A stretch of 57,933 bases of DNA, taken from contig NZ_BMFR01000020.1 of the NCBI RefSeq assembly GCF_014638995.1, positions 1 to 57,933 of the forward strand. The letters are read 5' to 3'. Below, piece after piece: positions 36,066-44,255 of the stretch. The stretch comes from Virgibacillus oceani. Its GTDB lineage: Bacteria > Bacillota > Bacilli > Bacillales > Amphibacillaceae. Below the pieces are notes generated by a model. That model worked only from the letters and a program-made list of their open reading frames with translations. It was not told the DNA's origin and did no database searches. The translations under genes and the position numbers were made by a program. Positions within the stretch are counted from its first letter, which is position 1, and every line of letters begins with the position of its first letter.

Positions 36066-36220
36066 ATCAACCCGAGAGACGGAACATCAACCCGAGAGAC
36101 GGAACATCAACCCGAGAGACGGAACATCAACCCGAGAGACGGAACATCAACCCGAGAGACGGAACATCAACCCGAGAGACGGAACATCAACCCGAGAGAC
36201 GGAACATCAATCCGAGAGAC
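36066..36220 (+). repeat. 20-bp tandem repeat, about 7.8 copies
   Basis: The unit CCCGAGAGACGGAACATCAA repeats without spacers; CCCGAGAGAC recurs every 20 bases from 36071 to 36191, and a last variant TCCGAGAGAC is at 36211. Most units are identical, which suggests recent expansion. Because 20 is not a multiple of 3 the open frames across it give a 20-residue periodic peptide in every frame and are not evidence of coding. Confidence 0.95.
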
Positions 36221-36300
36221 GGTGACGCAAATTCATCCGATTAGTCCAACCTAAATAGAATATGCTAAACTATAAGAAAATAGTATTGGAGGAATTGAAT

Positions 36301-37671
36301 ATGAGTGAAAAAGAATTACATTATCTATCCGAAAATCGTGAGCAGCTTTTAGAAAAATTAAATCAATTTTTATCCATTCCAAGTGTAAGTACGGACAGTG
36401 TACATAAAAAAGATATTAAGGAAGCGGCAGTTTTTCTTGAAACCTATTTGAACGATATTGGTTTTGATAAAGTGGAACAGCAGGAAACTGGCGGACATCC
36501 GCTTGTTTATGCGGAATACAATCAAGCGGGACCAGATGTGCCGACTGTTTTATTTTATGGTCATTATGATGTGCAGCCGGTTGATCCAATTGATTTATGG
36601 GAAAGCGATCCATTTACACCAGAGGTAAGAAATGGCCGTTTATATGCGCGCGGATCAAGTGATGATAAAGGACAGGTTTTCATGCATCTTGCTGTGTTTG
36701 AGGCATACATGAAAACCGAAGGCAAGCTGCCGTTAAACGTAAAGGTGTGTATTGAGGGAGAAGAAGAAATCGGCAGTGAGAATTTATATGAAATCCTTCA
36801 TGATAAAAAAGAGCAATTTGATGCGGACTTTGCAGTTATATCAGATTCTGGAATGGTTGCAAAAAATCAGCCGACCATTCTATATGGGCTAAAAGGGTTT
36901 ACTGGTATAGAGATAAATGTGACTGGACCTGATCATGATTTGCATTCTGGTATGTATGGCGGGGCAGTTCGCAATCCGATTATGGCACTGAATCATATCT
37001 TGGCATCTATGAAAGATCAGGATGAAGTTATAACGGTTGATGGATTTTATGATGACGTTGAGCCGCTGACTGATGAAGATAGAGAATTGATAAAACAAGT
37101 ACAGGGTGAAGATTATGAGGCATCAACTGGTGTTAAAGAAACAGTTTCAGAAAAAGGGTATACAGCAAAAGAACATACAATGGCACGACCAACATTTGAG
37201 ATTAATGGAATTTATGGCGGCTATCAAGGTGAGGGCACAAAGACGATTATCCCATCATCAGCTGCTGCTAAAATAACTTGTCGACTTGTTCCAGGCCAGG
37301 ATCCCGAAAAAATTCAGAGGCTGCTTGAGAAACATGTTAGAAAGGTAGCTCCAACAGGTGTTACGGTTGAAGTGAAAAAAGAAAAACTTTCAGCAAAAGC
37401 ATATAAAGTTGAACCGAACCATCCTTTAATTGAAAAAGCTGCAAAAAGTTATACAAAAGCATTTGATAAAGAAACCGTTTATGTACGAATGGGTGGATCA
37501 ATTCCTGTCGTTGAATGGATTGAAGCCATTTACAACATTCCAATTGTTCTATTAGGATTCGGTACACCTGATGATCGATTGCATTCACCTAATGAGAGTT
37601 TTCCATTGGATAGTTTTGATAAAGGAATGGAAACATTAGCACATTATTGGAGCGAAGTAACGGGTAAATAA
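36301..37671 (+). CDS. M20-family dipeptidase/deacylase
   Basis: A 456-residue zinc-dependent hydrolase of the M20 (ArgE/DapE/CPG2) group, cytoplasmic. Metal-site motifs are FYGHYDVQPVD, the GSSDDKG region, and EGEEEIGSE with the general-base Glu; a dimerisation lid lies in the middle (about 200-330), and GTPDDRLHSPNE supplies the C-terminal metal His. It probably cleaves dipeptides; the exact substrate is open. ATG 36301 has TTGGAGG upstream. Confidence 0.87.
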   Translation: MSEKELHYLSENREQLLEKLNQFLSIPSVSTDSVHKKDIKEAAVFLETYLNDIGFDKVEQQETGGHPLVYAEYNQAGPDVPTVLFYGHYDVQPVDPIDLWESDPFTPEVRNGRLYARGSSDDKGQVFMHLAVFEAYMKTEGKLPLNVKVCIEGEEEIGSENLYEILHDKKEQFDADFAVISDSGMVAKNQPTILYGLKGFTGIEINVTGPDHDLHSGMYGGAVRNPIMALNHILASMKDQDEVITVDGFYDDVEPLTDEDRELIKQVQGEDYEASTGVKETVSEKGYTAKEHTMARPTFEINGIYGGYQGEGTKTIIPSSAAAKITCRLVPGQDPEKIQRLLEKHVRKVAPTGVTVEVKKEKLSAKAYKVEPNHPLIEKAAKSYTKAFDKETVYVRMGGSIPVVEWIEAIYNIPIVLLGFGTPDDRLHSPNESFPLDSFDKGMETLAHYWSEVTGK

Positions 37672-37796
37672 GCACCTTTTCTTCCCTTTGCTAATTGGCC
37701 GAGGGGAGAATTTTTCATATTAGGGGTTAATAAAATGCTGGTGCAATTAAAACAGCAAATTGCTGTAATTTGAATAGTAATGAATGGGGTGAAGGA

Positions 37797-38555
37797 ATGA
37801 ACTATGCTGTTGTTACGGGTGTTTCACGTGGATTGGGCGAGTCAATTGCTAAGCTGTTTTTAGAATTGGGTATAAATGTTGTTGGGGTTTCACGTCAAAG
37901 GAATAAAAAGCTTGCAGAAATAGCGGAGCAAAATAATGTTACCTTCCAGCATTTTAGATGTGATCTGGGAAATTCCGATAACATCGAGTCAATAGCTGAA
38001 CAGATTCTAAAGCAAATTTTTGTATATGAACCATCAGCATTGTATGTAGTAAATAATGCTGCTTCCTTAGGACCAATCGATCAGTCCATGCATATAAATA
38101 GCTCTGAACTTATTAGACATGTAAACGTAAATACAATCGCACCAATGGTTTTCACAAATTTATTTTTAAAAAAAGCTCATGAATTAGAAATACCTATGGT
38201 CGGTGTAACTGTTACATCTGGGGCTGCAAATAGGCCAATATATGGATGGAGTGCCTATTGCAGTACGAAGGCAAGTATTAATATGTATACTCAGACGGCT
38301 GCACTTGAGCAGGATGTACTTAAAACAGGCAGTAAGGTAATTGCTTTTAACCCTGGAGTGATGGATACGGCGATGCAGGAGGAAATTCGCTCAAGCTCGT
38401 ATGAGGAATTTAAGGATGTAGATAAATATAAAAACTTCAAAAAAAGCAACTTATTAAAAGATACGGATGCAGTAGGCGGGGTACTAGTCGATATTTTGAC
38501 TGATAAGGGCAATATCATAAATGGAAAAATATACGATGTAAAGGATTATCTATAG
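37797..38555 (+). CDS. short-chain dehydrogenase, benzil reductase-like
   Basis: A 252-residue SDR enzyme. The NAD(P) motif is TGVSRGLGE near the N-terminus, NNAAS marks the structural segment, and the catalytic Ser-Tyr-Lys is seen as VTSGAANRPIYGWSAYCSTKAS. It resembles (S)-benzoin-forming benzil reductase (YueD), an NADPH carbonyl reductase; the natural substrate is unknown. ATG 37797 (MNYAVVTG) follows GGGGTGAAGG; a longer frame is open upstream but would add residues before the first strand. Confidence 0.8.
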   Translation: MNYAVVTGVSRGLGESIAKLFLELGINVVGVSRQRNKKLAEIAEQNNVTFQHFRCDLGNSDNIESIAEQILKQIFVYEPSALYVVNNAASLGPIDQSMHINSSELIRHVNVNTIAPMVFTNLFLKKAHELEIPMVGVTVTSGAANRPIYGWSAYCSTKASINMYTQTAALEQDVLKTGSKVIAFNPGVMDTAMQEEIRSSSYEEFKDVDKYKNFKKSNLLKDTDAVGGVLVDILTDKGNIINGKIYDVKDYL

Positions 38556-38560
38556 TGTAA

Positions 38561-38591
38561 GAAAATCTGCCTATCATGAAGGCAGATTTTC
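38561..38591. terminator. terminator after SDR gene
   Basis: GAAAATCTGCC (38561-38571) pairs perfectly with GGCAGATTTTC (38581-38591). It could serve the minus-strand YjcZ genes as well. Confidence 0.75.
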
Positions 38592-38662
38592 AAGGAATGT
38601 TGACATTATAGAATTATAGTCGCTGTGAAGTTATATTAGGAGCGATCTATAATGTAAAGGGA

Positions 38663-38776
38663 TTAATATCCTCCAAGATATCCACCTGCACCAACAATAA
38701 TTAACAGGATGAATAGTACGACAATTAATGCGAAGCCACCACCGTAGCCGTAGCCGCCACCTTGACCGTAGCTCAT
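38663..38776 (-). CDS. YjcZ-family sporulation micro-protein 1
   Basis: A 37-residue protein: a Gly/Tyr-rich start ([14 protein letters not shown]), one hydrophobic helix ([16 protein letters not shown]) and a GGYLGGY end. This is the pattern of YjcZ-type sporulation proteins found in multiple copies in Bacillaceae. ATG is preceded on the minus strand by GGGGGAGGTGA. The gene is too short for usual ORF cut-offs. It lies 52 bases downstream of a second member. Confidence 0.85.
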   Translation of the reverse strand: MSYGQGGGYGYGGGFALIVVLFILLIIVGAGGYLGGY

Positions 38777-38828
38777 TATATGCTCACCTCCCCCAAGTAT
38801 TATTTGAAAGTTTTTGGATAGTGGTTAA

Positions 38829-38984
38829 CTAAAAACCGCCATAGCCACCACCATAACCGCCATAACCGCCGGCACCGTATCCACCATAACCGCCAGTTCT
38901 AAACCCACTAGCTCCTACGATTATTAAAAGGATAAAAAGCACAACAATAAAGGCATAGTTGCCTCCACCATGTCGATCACTCAA
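38829..38984 (-). CDS. YjcZ-family sporulation micro-protein 2
   Basis: A 51-residue protein starting at TTG 38984 (MSDRHGGGNYAF), preceded on the minus strand by AGGAGGTGGAG. The hydrophobic helix is [16 protein letters not shown], nearly the same as in its neighbour, and the C-terminus is a GGYGG repeat. A sigma-E/K-like -10 sequence (CATACATT) lies 23 nt upstream. The two genes are probably a tandem duplication, perhaps one transcript. Confidence 0.82.
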   Translation of the reverse strand: MSDRHGGGNYAFIVVLFILLIIVGASGFRTGGYGGYGAGGYGGYGGGYGGF

Positions 38985-39007
38985 AAACTCCACCTCCTCT
39001 TCTATTC

Positions 39008-39015
39008 AATGTATG
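39008..39015 (-). promoter_or_regulatory. possible sporulation -10 box for the YjcZ genes
   Basis: On the minus strand CATACATT fits the mother-cell sigma-E/sigma-K -10 pattern. I found no convincing -35 partner. Confidence 0.35.
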
Positions 39016-39229
39016 CGTTTGGCCGGATCGTGGAAGGGCTAATGTTTAAATGGGCTTAGTTATTTGCTAATATTAAGGTGCGTATAATACATAAAGGGTA
39101 AAAATCAGGAATGGAAAGTTTCTATGCGTCTAAACGTATTTTAGGGTGAATTTATGATAAACTTGAGGGTGCACATAAATCTAAATGGGAATAATTTATA
39201 GTAATAAAGGTTTGAAGGGAAGAAAAGTC

Positions 39230-39982
39230 ATGATTACACGAAAAAGCAAACGAGAAATTGAAATGATGCAAGAGGCTGGCAGGCTGCTTGTTCAAACACA
39301 TAAAGAAATAGCAAAAATGATAAAACCTGGACTTACAACTATGGAAATTGATACATTCGTTGATACATTTTTGAGGAAACATGGTGCAATTCCAGAACAA
39401 AAAGGATTTAACGATTATCCGTATGCAATATGCGCATCGGTAAATGATGAGATTTGTCATGGATTCCCTCGTGGGGAAAAACTAGCTGATGGTGATATTG
39501 TAACAATTGATATGGTTGTTAATTTAAATGGTGGTTTAGCTGATTCTGCTTGGTCTTATAAAGTCGGTAAAGTGGACCAGGTAGGTGAGAAACTGTTAGA
39601 CGTTACAAAAACGGCATTATATAAAGGGATAGAACAGGCACAAGTCGGGAGCCGTATTGGTGACATCGGTTACGCTATTCAGACATACGCTGAGGGAGAA
39701 GGATTTTCAGTTGTCAGAGATTTTACCGGACATGGAATTGGACCAACATTGCATGAAGATCCGCACATTCCCCATTTTGGATTGCCGAATAAAGGTTTAC
39801 GTTTAAAAGAAGGAATGGTAATCACAATTGAACCGATGATAAATGAGGGTACGTGGGAAAGTCAGATGGATACCAATGGCTGGACAGCAAGAACGGTCGA
39901 TGGGGGACGTTCCGCACAATATGAACATACGATTGTAATTATGAAAGATGGTCCGTTAATTATTACGGAGCAAGACAGTTAA
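39230..39982 (+). CDS. map: methionine aminopeptidase, type I
   Basis: A 250-residue enzyme removing the initiator methionine from new proteins. The metal-site landmarks are visible: DIVTIDMVVNLNGGLADSAW (first Asp pair), TGHGIGPTLHEDP (His), and VITIEPM (Glu), with a final Glu in QYEHTIVI. One usual second Asp reads as Ser/Ala-rich ADSAWS, as in some Bacillus paralogues. ATG 39230 (MITRKSKRE) has GAAGGGAAG upstream. It is unlinked from the ribosomal operon, so it is probably a second copy. Confidence 0.88.
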   Translation: MITRKSKREIEMMQEAGRLLVQTHKEIAKMIKPGLTTMEIDTFVDTFLRKHGAIPEQKGFNDYPYAICASVNDEICHGFPRGEKLADGDIVTIDMVVNLNGGLADSAWSYKVGKVDQVGEKLLDVTKTALYKGIEQAQVGSRIGDIGYAIQTYAEGEGFSVVRDFTGHGIGPTLHEDPHIPHFGLPNKGLRLKEGMVITIEPMINEGTWESQMDTNGWTARTVDGGRSAQYEHTIVIMKDGPLIITEQDS

Positions 39983-40008
39983 TTCGTTTTTTCTCTGGAG
40001 GGAATAGT

Positions 40009-40785
40009 ATGCGAGTTATTTCTATCTGTCCAAGTAATACTGAAATTATAGCTTATCTAGGTAAAACCGATTTATTGGTAGGTGTAGATAACTTTTCAGA
40101 TTGGCCGGAAGAGGTGAATAAGCTTCCAAAATTGGGACCGGATCTTTCTATTGATATGGATAAAGTAGCAGCGTTAAAGCCGGATATCGTTCTAGCTTCT
40201 TTAAGTGTACCAGGAATGGAGAGGAATATAGCTGCTTTGGAAGAAAGGGAGTTACCATATATTATATTAAATCCTAATTCCCTTGAAGAAATTGCCAAGG
40301 ACATTCAAACGGTGGCAGACGCATTAGATTGTCCTGAATTAGGCCGGGAACAAGCTGTAGTTTTTCGTCGAGGGCTGGAATATTTTAAGAGTAAATCCCT
40401 TACTAAATTACATCAACCGCTTCTTTATTGGGAATGGTGGCCAAAACCAGTTTTTACTCCGGGAAAAGTGAACTGGTTAACAGAAATAAGCAGGCTTGCC
40501 GGTGCAAGAAATGTTTTCGATACGGAAGACGCTGCTAGTGTTCAAACCAACTGGGAGGATGTTAAAAAACGAAACCCGGATCATATTTGTATGGTGTGGG
40601 TTGGCGTAAAGGAAGAAAAGATGAGACCCGAGCTAGTTCTCAAACGACCAGGCTGGGATGAAATGAAGGCGGTTCAAAATGGTAACATACATGTATTGGA
40701 AGAGTCCCTCTACTGCAGGCCATCGCCAAGACTACTAGAAGGTTTGCGGAAATTGGAATCAATAATAGCATATACAAAAAGCTGA
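40009..40785 (+). CDS. BtuF-like cobalamin/siderophore-binding protein, no signal peptide
   Basis: A 258-residue protein of the class III periplasmic-binding fold (BtuF/FhuD type): RVISICPSNTEIIAYLG at the start, GPDLSIDMDKVAALKPDIVLAS in the middle. It has no signal peptide or lipobox, so it is predicted to be cytoplasmic, and no ABC permease is adjacent. Similar stand-alone proteins are annotated as cobalamin-binding; the role is uncertain. It starts 26 nt after map with CTGGAGGG and may be cotranscribed. Confidence 0.72.
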   Translation: MRVISICPSNTEIIAYLGKTDLLVGVDNFSDWPEEVNKLPKLGPDLSIDMDKVAALKPDIVLASLSVPGMERNIAALEERELPYIILNPNSLEEIAKDIQTVADALDCPELGREQAVVFRRGLEYFKSKSLTKLHQPLLYWEWWPKPVFTPGKVNWLTEISRLAGARNVFDTEDAASVQTNWEDVKKRNPDHICMVWVGVKEEKMRPELVLKRPGWDEMKAVQNGNIHVLEESLYCRPSPRLLEGLRKLESIIAYTKS

Positions 40786-40810
40786 CCCTGCATGTAAGGT
40801 CAGCTTTTCT
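40775..40810. terminator. bidirectional terminator between BtuF-like and nhaC genes
   Basis: AAAAGCTGACC (40777-40787) and GGTCAGCTTTT (40798-40808) are perfect complements; the hairpin overlaps the end of both genes. Confidence 0.85.
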
Positions 40811-42167
40811 TATATACTTTTCCTCCAAAAATAATCGTAATGATCGGGCTTAGTAAACAAAAGAAAGCAAATGGCAAGTACGCTAATACCGAAACACCCA
40901 GTACATCAGCAATAAATACTCCGCAAACGCTCCATGGAACGAGTGGATTAATGACTGTCCCTGCATCCTCTAATGTTCGGGATAGGACTTTGTTAGGAAG
41001 TCCTGATTTTTGATAAATGCCTTTAAATGTTTCACCTGTTAACATGATGGATAAATATTGTTCACCAATTAAAACATTCACACCTATGGCGGTTGCAGCA
41101 GTAGAAATTACAATCGATCTTACCTTTTTAAGTTTTTCCTGGAATGCAGTTAAGATGGATGGAACGATACCAGTTACAAATAGAAGCCCGCCAAATCCTA
41201 ACGCTAAAATAACCAGTGAAACTGTAAATAGCATACTGTTTATGCCTCCTTTTGTCAGAAGGTCATTAACTGGCTGGAAATCCGTATTTCCAGTATATCC
41301 GTTAAACCAAATGGACCATATACCAGACCATGGTAAATGATTCGTGATACTAGCCAAAATCGTTGCCAAAACACTGCTAAATGCTAATGCAATAAAGGCA
41401 GGTGCTTTAACAATTGTGCAGATAACCAGCACGAGCAAAGGCAGCCATGATGTCCAATGAATTAAGTTCGTTTGTACCAATGCATCCTGATACTTTGTGA
41501 TGTTTTGCATCGGTACAGTTTCATTGGGCGAGAGTAATGCGAATAGGATAAAAGTAATTATAAAGGCTGGGACTGTCGTTAAACACATATGTTTGATGTG
41601 ATCAAATAAATCTACCTGAACAATTGTAGAAGCCAAGTTTGTTGTATCTGACAATGGTGACATTTTATCACCAAAAAATGCCCCGGAAACGATTGCGCCA
41701 GCTGTAATTGCTAGTGAGGCATCAAGAGCACCTGCCATCCCAATAAAAGCAACACCTATCGTTGCAGTGGTGGTCAAGGAGCTTCCTAGTGATATTCCGA
41801 CAATCGCTGTTACCGCGAAAACAATAGCGTAAAACCATGTACCGCCAATGAACGTGAAACCAGTATTTATAAGTGCTGGTATTGTCCCGCTTATCATCCA
41901 GCTGCTGATTAGGACACCAATTAACAAAAATAAAAAGATAGCTCCCATACCGGATTTAGCTCCAGCAGTCATTCCCTCTTCAAGATCTTTAAATGGAATC
42001 CGTTTCATTAAACCATATGCTAGGAGTACAAAGATCCCCAGCAGAATCGGTACATGTGGAACAGTACCCAATTCAATAATGAAATAACTAATAAGTCCTA
42101 CAATAAAAATGAAAAATAAAACAGACTCCCCTGTTGATGGATGATGCTTGGGGTTGATTGGAAACAT
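40800..42167 (-). CDS. NhaC-family transporter under T-box control
   Basis: A 455-residue membrane protein with about eleven helices, of the NhaC Na+/H+ antiporter family; the GDKMSPLSDTTNLAS motif is diagnostic. NhaC proteins preceded by T-box leaders are known in Firmicutes and are thought to import amino acids, tyrosine in particular (YheL-type), perhaps coupled to ions. Since this gene has a T-box, amino acid uptake is a better guess than simple sodium export. ATG 42167 has GGGAGGGG upstream on the minus strand. Confidence 0.85.
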   Translation of the reverse strand: MFPINPKHHPSTGESVLFFIFIVGLISYFIIELGTVPHVPILLGIFVLLAYGLMKRIPFKDLEEGMTAGAKSGMGAIFLFLLIGVLISSWMISGTIPALINTGFTFIGGTWFYAIVFAVTAIVGISLGSSLTTTATIGVAFIGMAGALDASLAITAGAIVSGAFFGDKMSPLSDTTNLASTIVQVDLFDHIKHMCLTTVPAFIITFILFALLSPNETVPMQNITKYQDALVQTNLIHWTSWLPLLVLVICTIVKAPAFIALAFSSVLATILASITNHLPWSGIWSIWFNGYTGNTDFQPVNDLLTKGGINSMLFTVSLVILALGFGGLLFVTGIVPSILTAFQEKLKKVRSIVISTAATAIGVNVLIGEQYLSIMLTGETFKGIYQKSGLPNKVLSRTLEDAGTVINPLVPWSVCGVFIADVLGVSVLAYLPFAFFCLLSPIITIIFGGKVYKKS

Positions 42168-42198
42168 GGTTGCCCCTCCCTGATGTTGTAATATAAAT

Positions 42199-42417
42199 AA
42201 GCTTCATCCCTAAATAGGGACGAAGCTTTACTCCGCGTTACCACCCTGATTGATAAGTAAGTGCCTTATCCTCTTATAAAAAGATCCATTTAAACCGAAT
42301 GTGTAATTCGAATCATTTCCTGCCAAAGCTTGCACCATTCACCTTGTCTCTAATACTGCCCGGAAAAACTCTACTTCGCATTCTTAGGATAATCCTATTC
42401 TTTTTTTGGAAATATTA
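42199..42417 (-). ncRNA. T-box riboswitch leader
   Basis: In the minus-strand reading there is a promoter, a Stem I region with an AGTA-type specifier-loop element and GAATG/CATTC pairing, the T-box core AGGGTGGTAACGCGG (42233-42247), and a terminator (AAGCTTCGTCCC/GGGATGAAGCTT, 42199-42228). The core pairs with the 3' end of an uncharged tRNA to block termination. The specifier region reads CGAATTACAC, which contains TAC (Tyr); TTA in the same string cannot be excluded. Confidence 0.88.
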
Positions 42418-42423
42418 ATTGCT

Positions 42424-42453
42424 AATATACATTGTTTTTTCTATATTTGTCAA
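42424..42453 (-). promoter_or_regulatory. sigma-A promoter of the T-box leader
   Basis: On the minus strand TTGACA (42448-42453), 18 nt and TATATT (42424-42429), giving a start near 42417. Confidence 0.7.
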
Positions 42454-42540
42454 TATAAATTTTTTCCGGTTCAATTCCTTTCTATATTAAAAAAAATCCG
42501 TTATAATAGTTTAAATTTTCAATTCAGAGGAGTACGCATA

Positions 42541-43269
42541 ATGGTGACAAAGGCTATAAATAAAGATGAGGCGCCACAATCGTTACATATGATTCAACGT
42601 GGTATTGCTGTTGGTTTTCCGATCATGCTGGGGTATTTGCCTATTGCGGTTACTTATGGTGTTTTAGCAAAACAGGCAGGAATGTCGTTAATGGAATTGA
42701 CAATGATGAGTGTTCTTGTTTTTGCAGGAGCCAGCCAATTTATGGGAGCGAATATGATTGCAGTTGGAGCAGGTACAGCAGAAATTATTATTGCAACTTT
42801 TGTACTTAATTTCCGTCACTTTGTAATGAGTTTATCATTTATGAATCGTATTCGGGGGATTGGACTTAACTGGAAAGTTCCTTTATCATTAGGATTGACT
42901 GATGAGACGTTTGCAGTGTCTTCTTTACATACGAAAGAAGCAAAAGTGGAGAAAGGCGCATTATTTTATTTGGCCTTAATTTTAACGGCTTATTTTTCAT
43001 GGATTTTTGGTTCCTTTCTGGGTGGTGTATTGGGCGAAATCATTCCGGAGAAGCTTAGCCAAAGTATGGGGATCGCCTTGTATGCTATGTTTATTGGTTT
43101 ATTGGTCCCATCAGTAAAAAAGGAAATAAAAGTAGGGCTAATTGCCATTATTGCGATGCTGATTAACGCATTGTGCAGCCTGTTTATGAGTGATGGCTGG
43201 GCAATTGTGTTTGGGACTGTTTTAGGTGGATTAAGCGGAATTTACCTGTTAAAGGGGGACCAATCATGA
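42541..43269 (+). CDS. azlC: branched-chain amino acid exporter large subunit
   Basis: A 242-residue AzlC-type membrane protein with about six to seven helices; family motifs are GYLPIAVTYGVLA and VFAGASQFMGANM plus LNFRHFVMS. With AzlD it exports branched-chain amino acids or analogues. ATG 42541 has AGAGGAG 8-9 nt upstream; the frame is open further up but over the T-box region of the opposite strand. The ATG of azlD overlaps its stop. Confidence 0.87.
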   Translation: MVTKAINKDEAPQSLHMIQRGIAVGFPIMLGYLPIAVTYGVLAKQAGMSLMELTMMSVLVFAGASQFMGANMIAVGAGTAEIIIATFVLNFRHFVMSLSFMNRIRGIGLNWKVPLSLGLTDETFAVSSLHTKEAKVEKGALFYLALILTAYFSWIFGSFLGGVLGEIIPEKLSQSMGIALYAMFIGLLVPSVKKEIKVGLIAIIAMLINALCSLFMSDGWAIVFGTVLGGLSGIYLLKGDQS

Positions 43270-43559
43270 TTTTTGCAATAATTATTGGCATGTCACTTGT
43301 AACGATGATACCGAGGTTAATACCTGCATACATTGTTGATAAAATACAGTTTCCCGACTGGGCTAATCGCTGGTTAAATGCTATTCCATATGCAGCTTTG
43401 GGGGCACTGATTTTTCCGGGGATTATGACCGTTAAAGCGGACCAGCCGCATGTAGGATTAATCAGTGGGATAGTTGCTATTATCTTGGCGTATATTGGGC
43501 TGAATGTCATTTTAGTTGTGGCAGGTGCAATCGTAACTGTTTTTCTTTTTACAATATAA
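43266..43559 (+). CDS. azlD: branched-chain amino acid exporter small subunit
   Basis: A 97-residue AzlD-type protein with about four helices (MIFAIIIGMSLVTMIPRLIPA is typical). It is the obligate partner of AzlC. Its ATG overlaps the azlC stop by 4 nt. The acetyltransferase gene follows. Confidence 0.87.
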   Translation: MIFAIIIGMSLVTMIPRLIPAYIVDKIQFPDWANRWLNAIPYAALGALIFPGIMTVKADQPHVGLISGIVAIILAYIGLNVILVVAGAIVTVFLFTI

Positions 43560-43600
43560 TGATCAGAGAAGTGTTAATTGAACGACAGGGGGAACTTTCT

Positions 43601-44131
43601 ATGTTTTCGATCAGAAGAGCTGTTTATGAAGATGCTTCAGCAATTGCGAATATTCATGTAAGCAGCTGGAAGAGTACGTATACGGATTTACTAGATGAAA
43701 AAGATTTATCCAATATGACATATGAAAATCGAAAAGCATTATGGGAGACAGTATTACGAATACAGAAGAAAGAGCAATGTACATTTGTTATACATAATGA
43801 TGAAAAAATTGCAGGCTTCATTTCCGGCGGTCCTGAACGGACAAAGCGCTTTAATTATGATAGTGAAATATACACAATCTATTTACTGGATGAATTTCAG
43901 CGAATGGGGCTTGGTGCAAAGCTTTTACAAGTATTTGCCGAGGAAATGAAAATACTTGGCTTTACATCCCTGTTAGTTTGGATATTAAAGCAAAATCCTT
44001 CCAGCAGGTTTTATGAACGATATCAAGCATTGCCGGTTGGAGAGGAAATAACAACAATCGGTGAAGGAACATACCAGGAAACTGCTTATGGGTGGGAAAA
44101 CATTGACGAGCTGTTAAAACTGTTAAAGTAA
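43601..44131 (+). CDS. GNAT-family N-acetyltransferase
   Basis: A 176-residue acetyltransferase. The acetyl-CoA-binding signature is LDEFQRMGLGAKLL (Q/R-x-x-G-x-G/A), preceded by EIYTIYLL on the central strand. The start MFSIRRAVYED at 43601 has AGGGGG upstream; a longer frame begins in the azlD stop but lacks a ribosome site of its own. The substrate is unknown. It probably shares the azlCD transcript. Confidence 0.8.
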   Translation: MFSIRRAVYEDASAIANIHVSSWKSTYTDLLDEKDLSNMTYENRKALWETVLRIQKKEQCTFVIHNDEKIAGFISGGPERTKRFNYDSEIYTIYLLDEFQRMGLGAKLLQVFAEEMKILGFTSLLVWILKQNPSSRFYERYQALPVGEEITTIGEGTYQETAYGWENIDELLKLLK

Positions 44132-44255
44132 TTGTTTTGATAGAACAAAACCCAGGCGCTTGATCTTGAAGAGGCTAACCATGTCATACATTAATAACAT
44201 AGAGTCAAATTTAATCTGTTCTTTACATTTGAAAAAGCACCTAATACGGTGCTTT

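Noticed and set aside
36066..36220. CRISPR-like array
   Set aside because: The copies are directly adjacent with no spacers, and no cas genes are in the window.
36034..36244. Two overlapping open frames across the 20-bp tandem repeat
   Set aside because: A repeat unit of 20 bases without a stop stays open in all frames; the peptides are purely periodic and lack ribosome sites.
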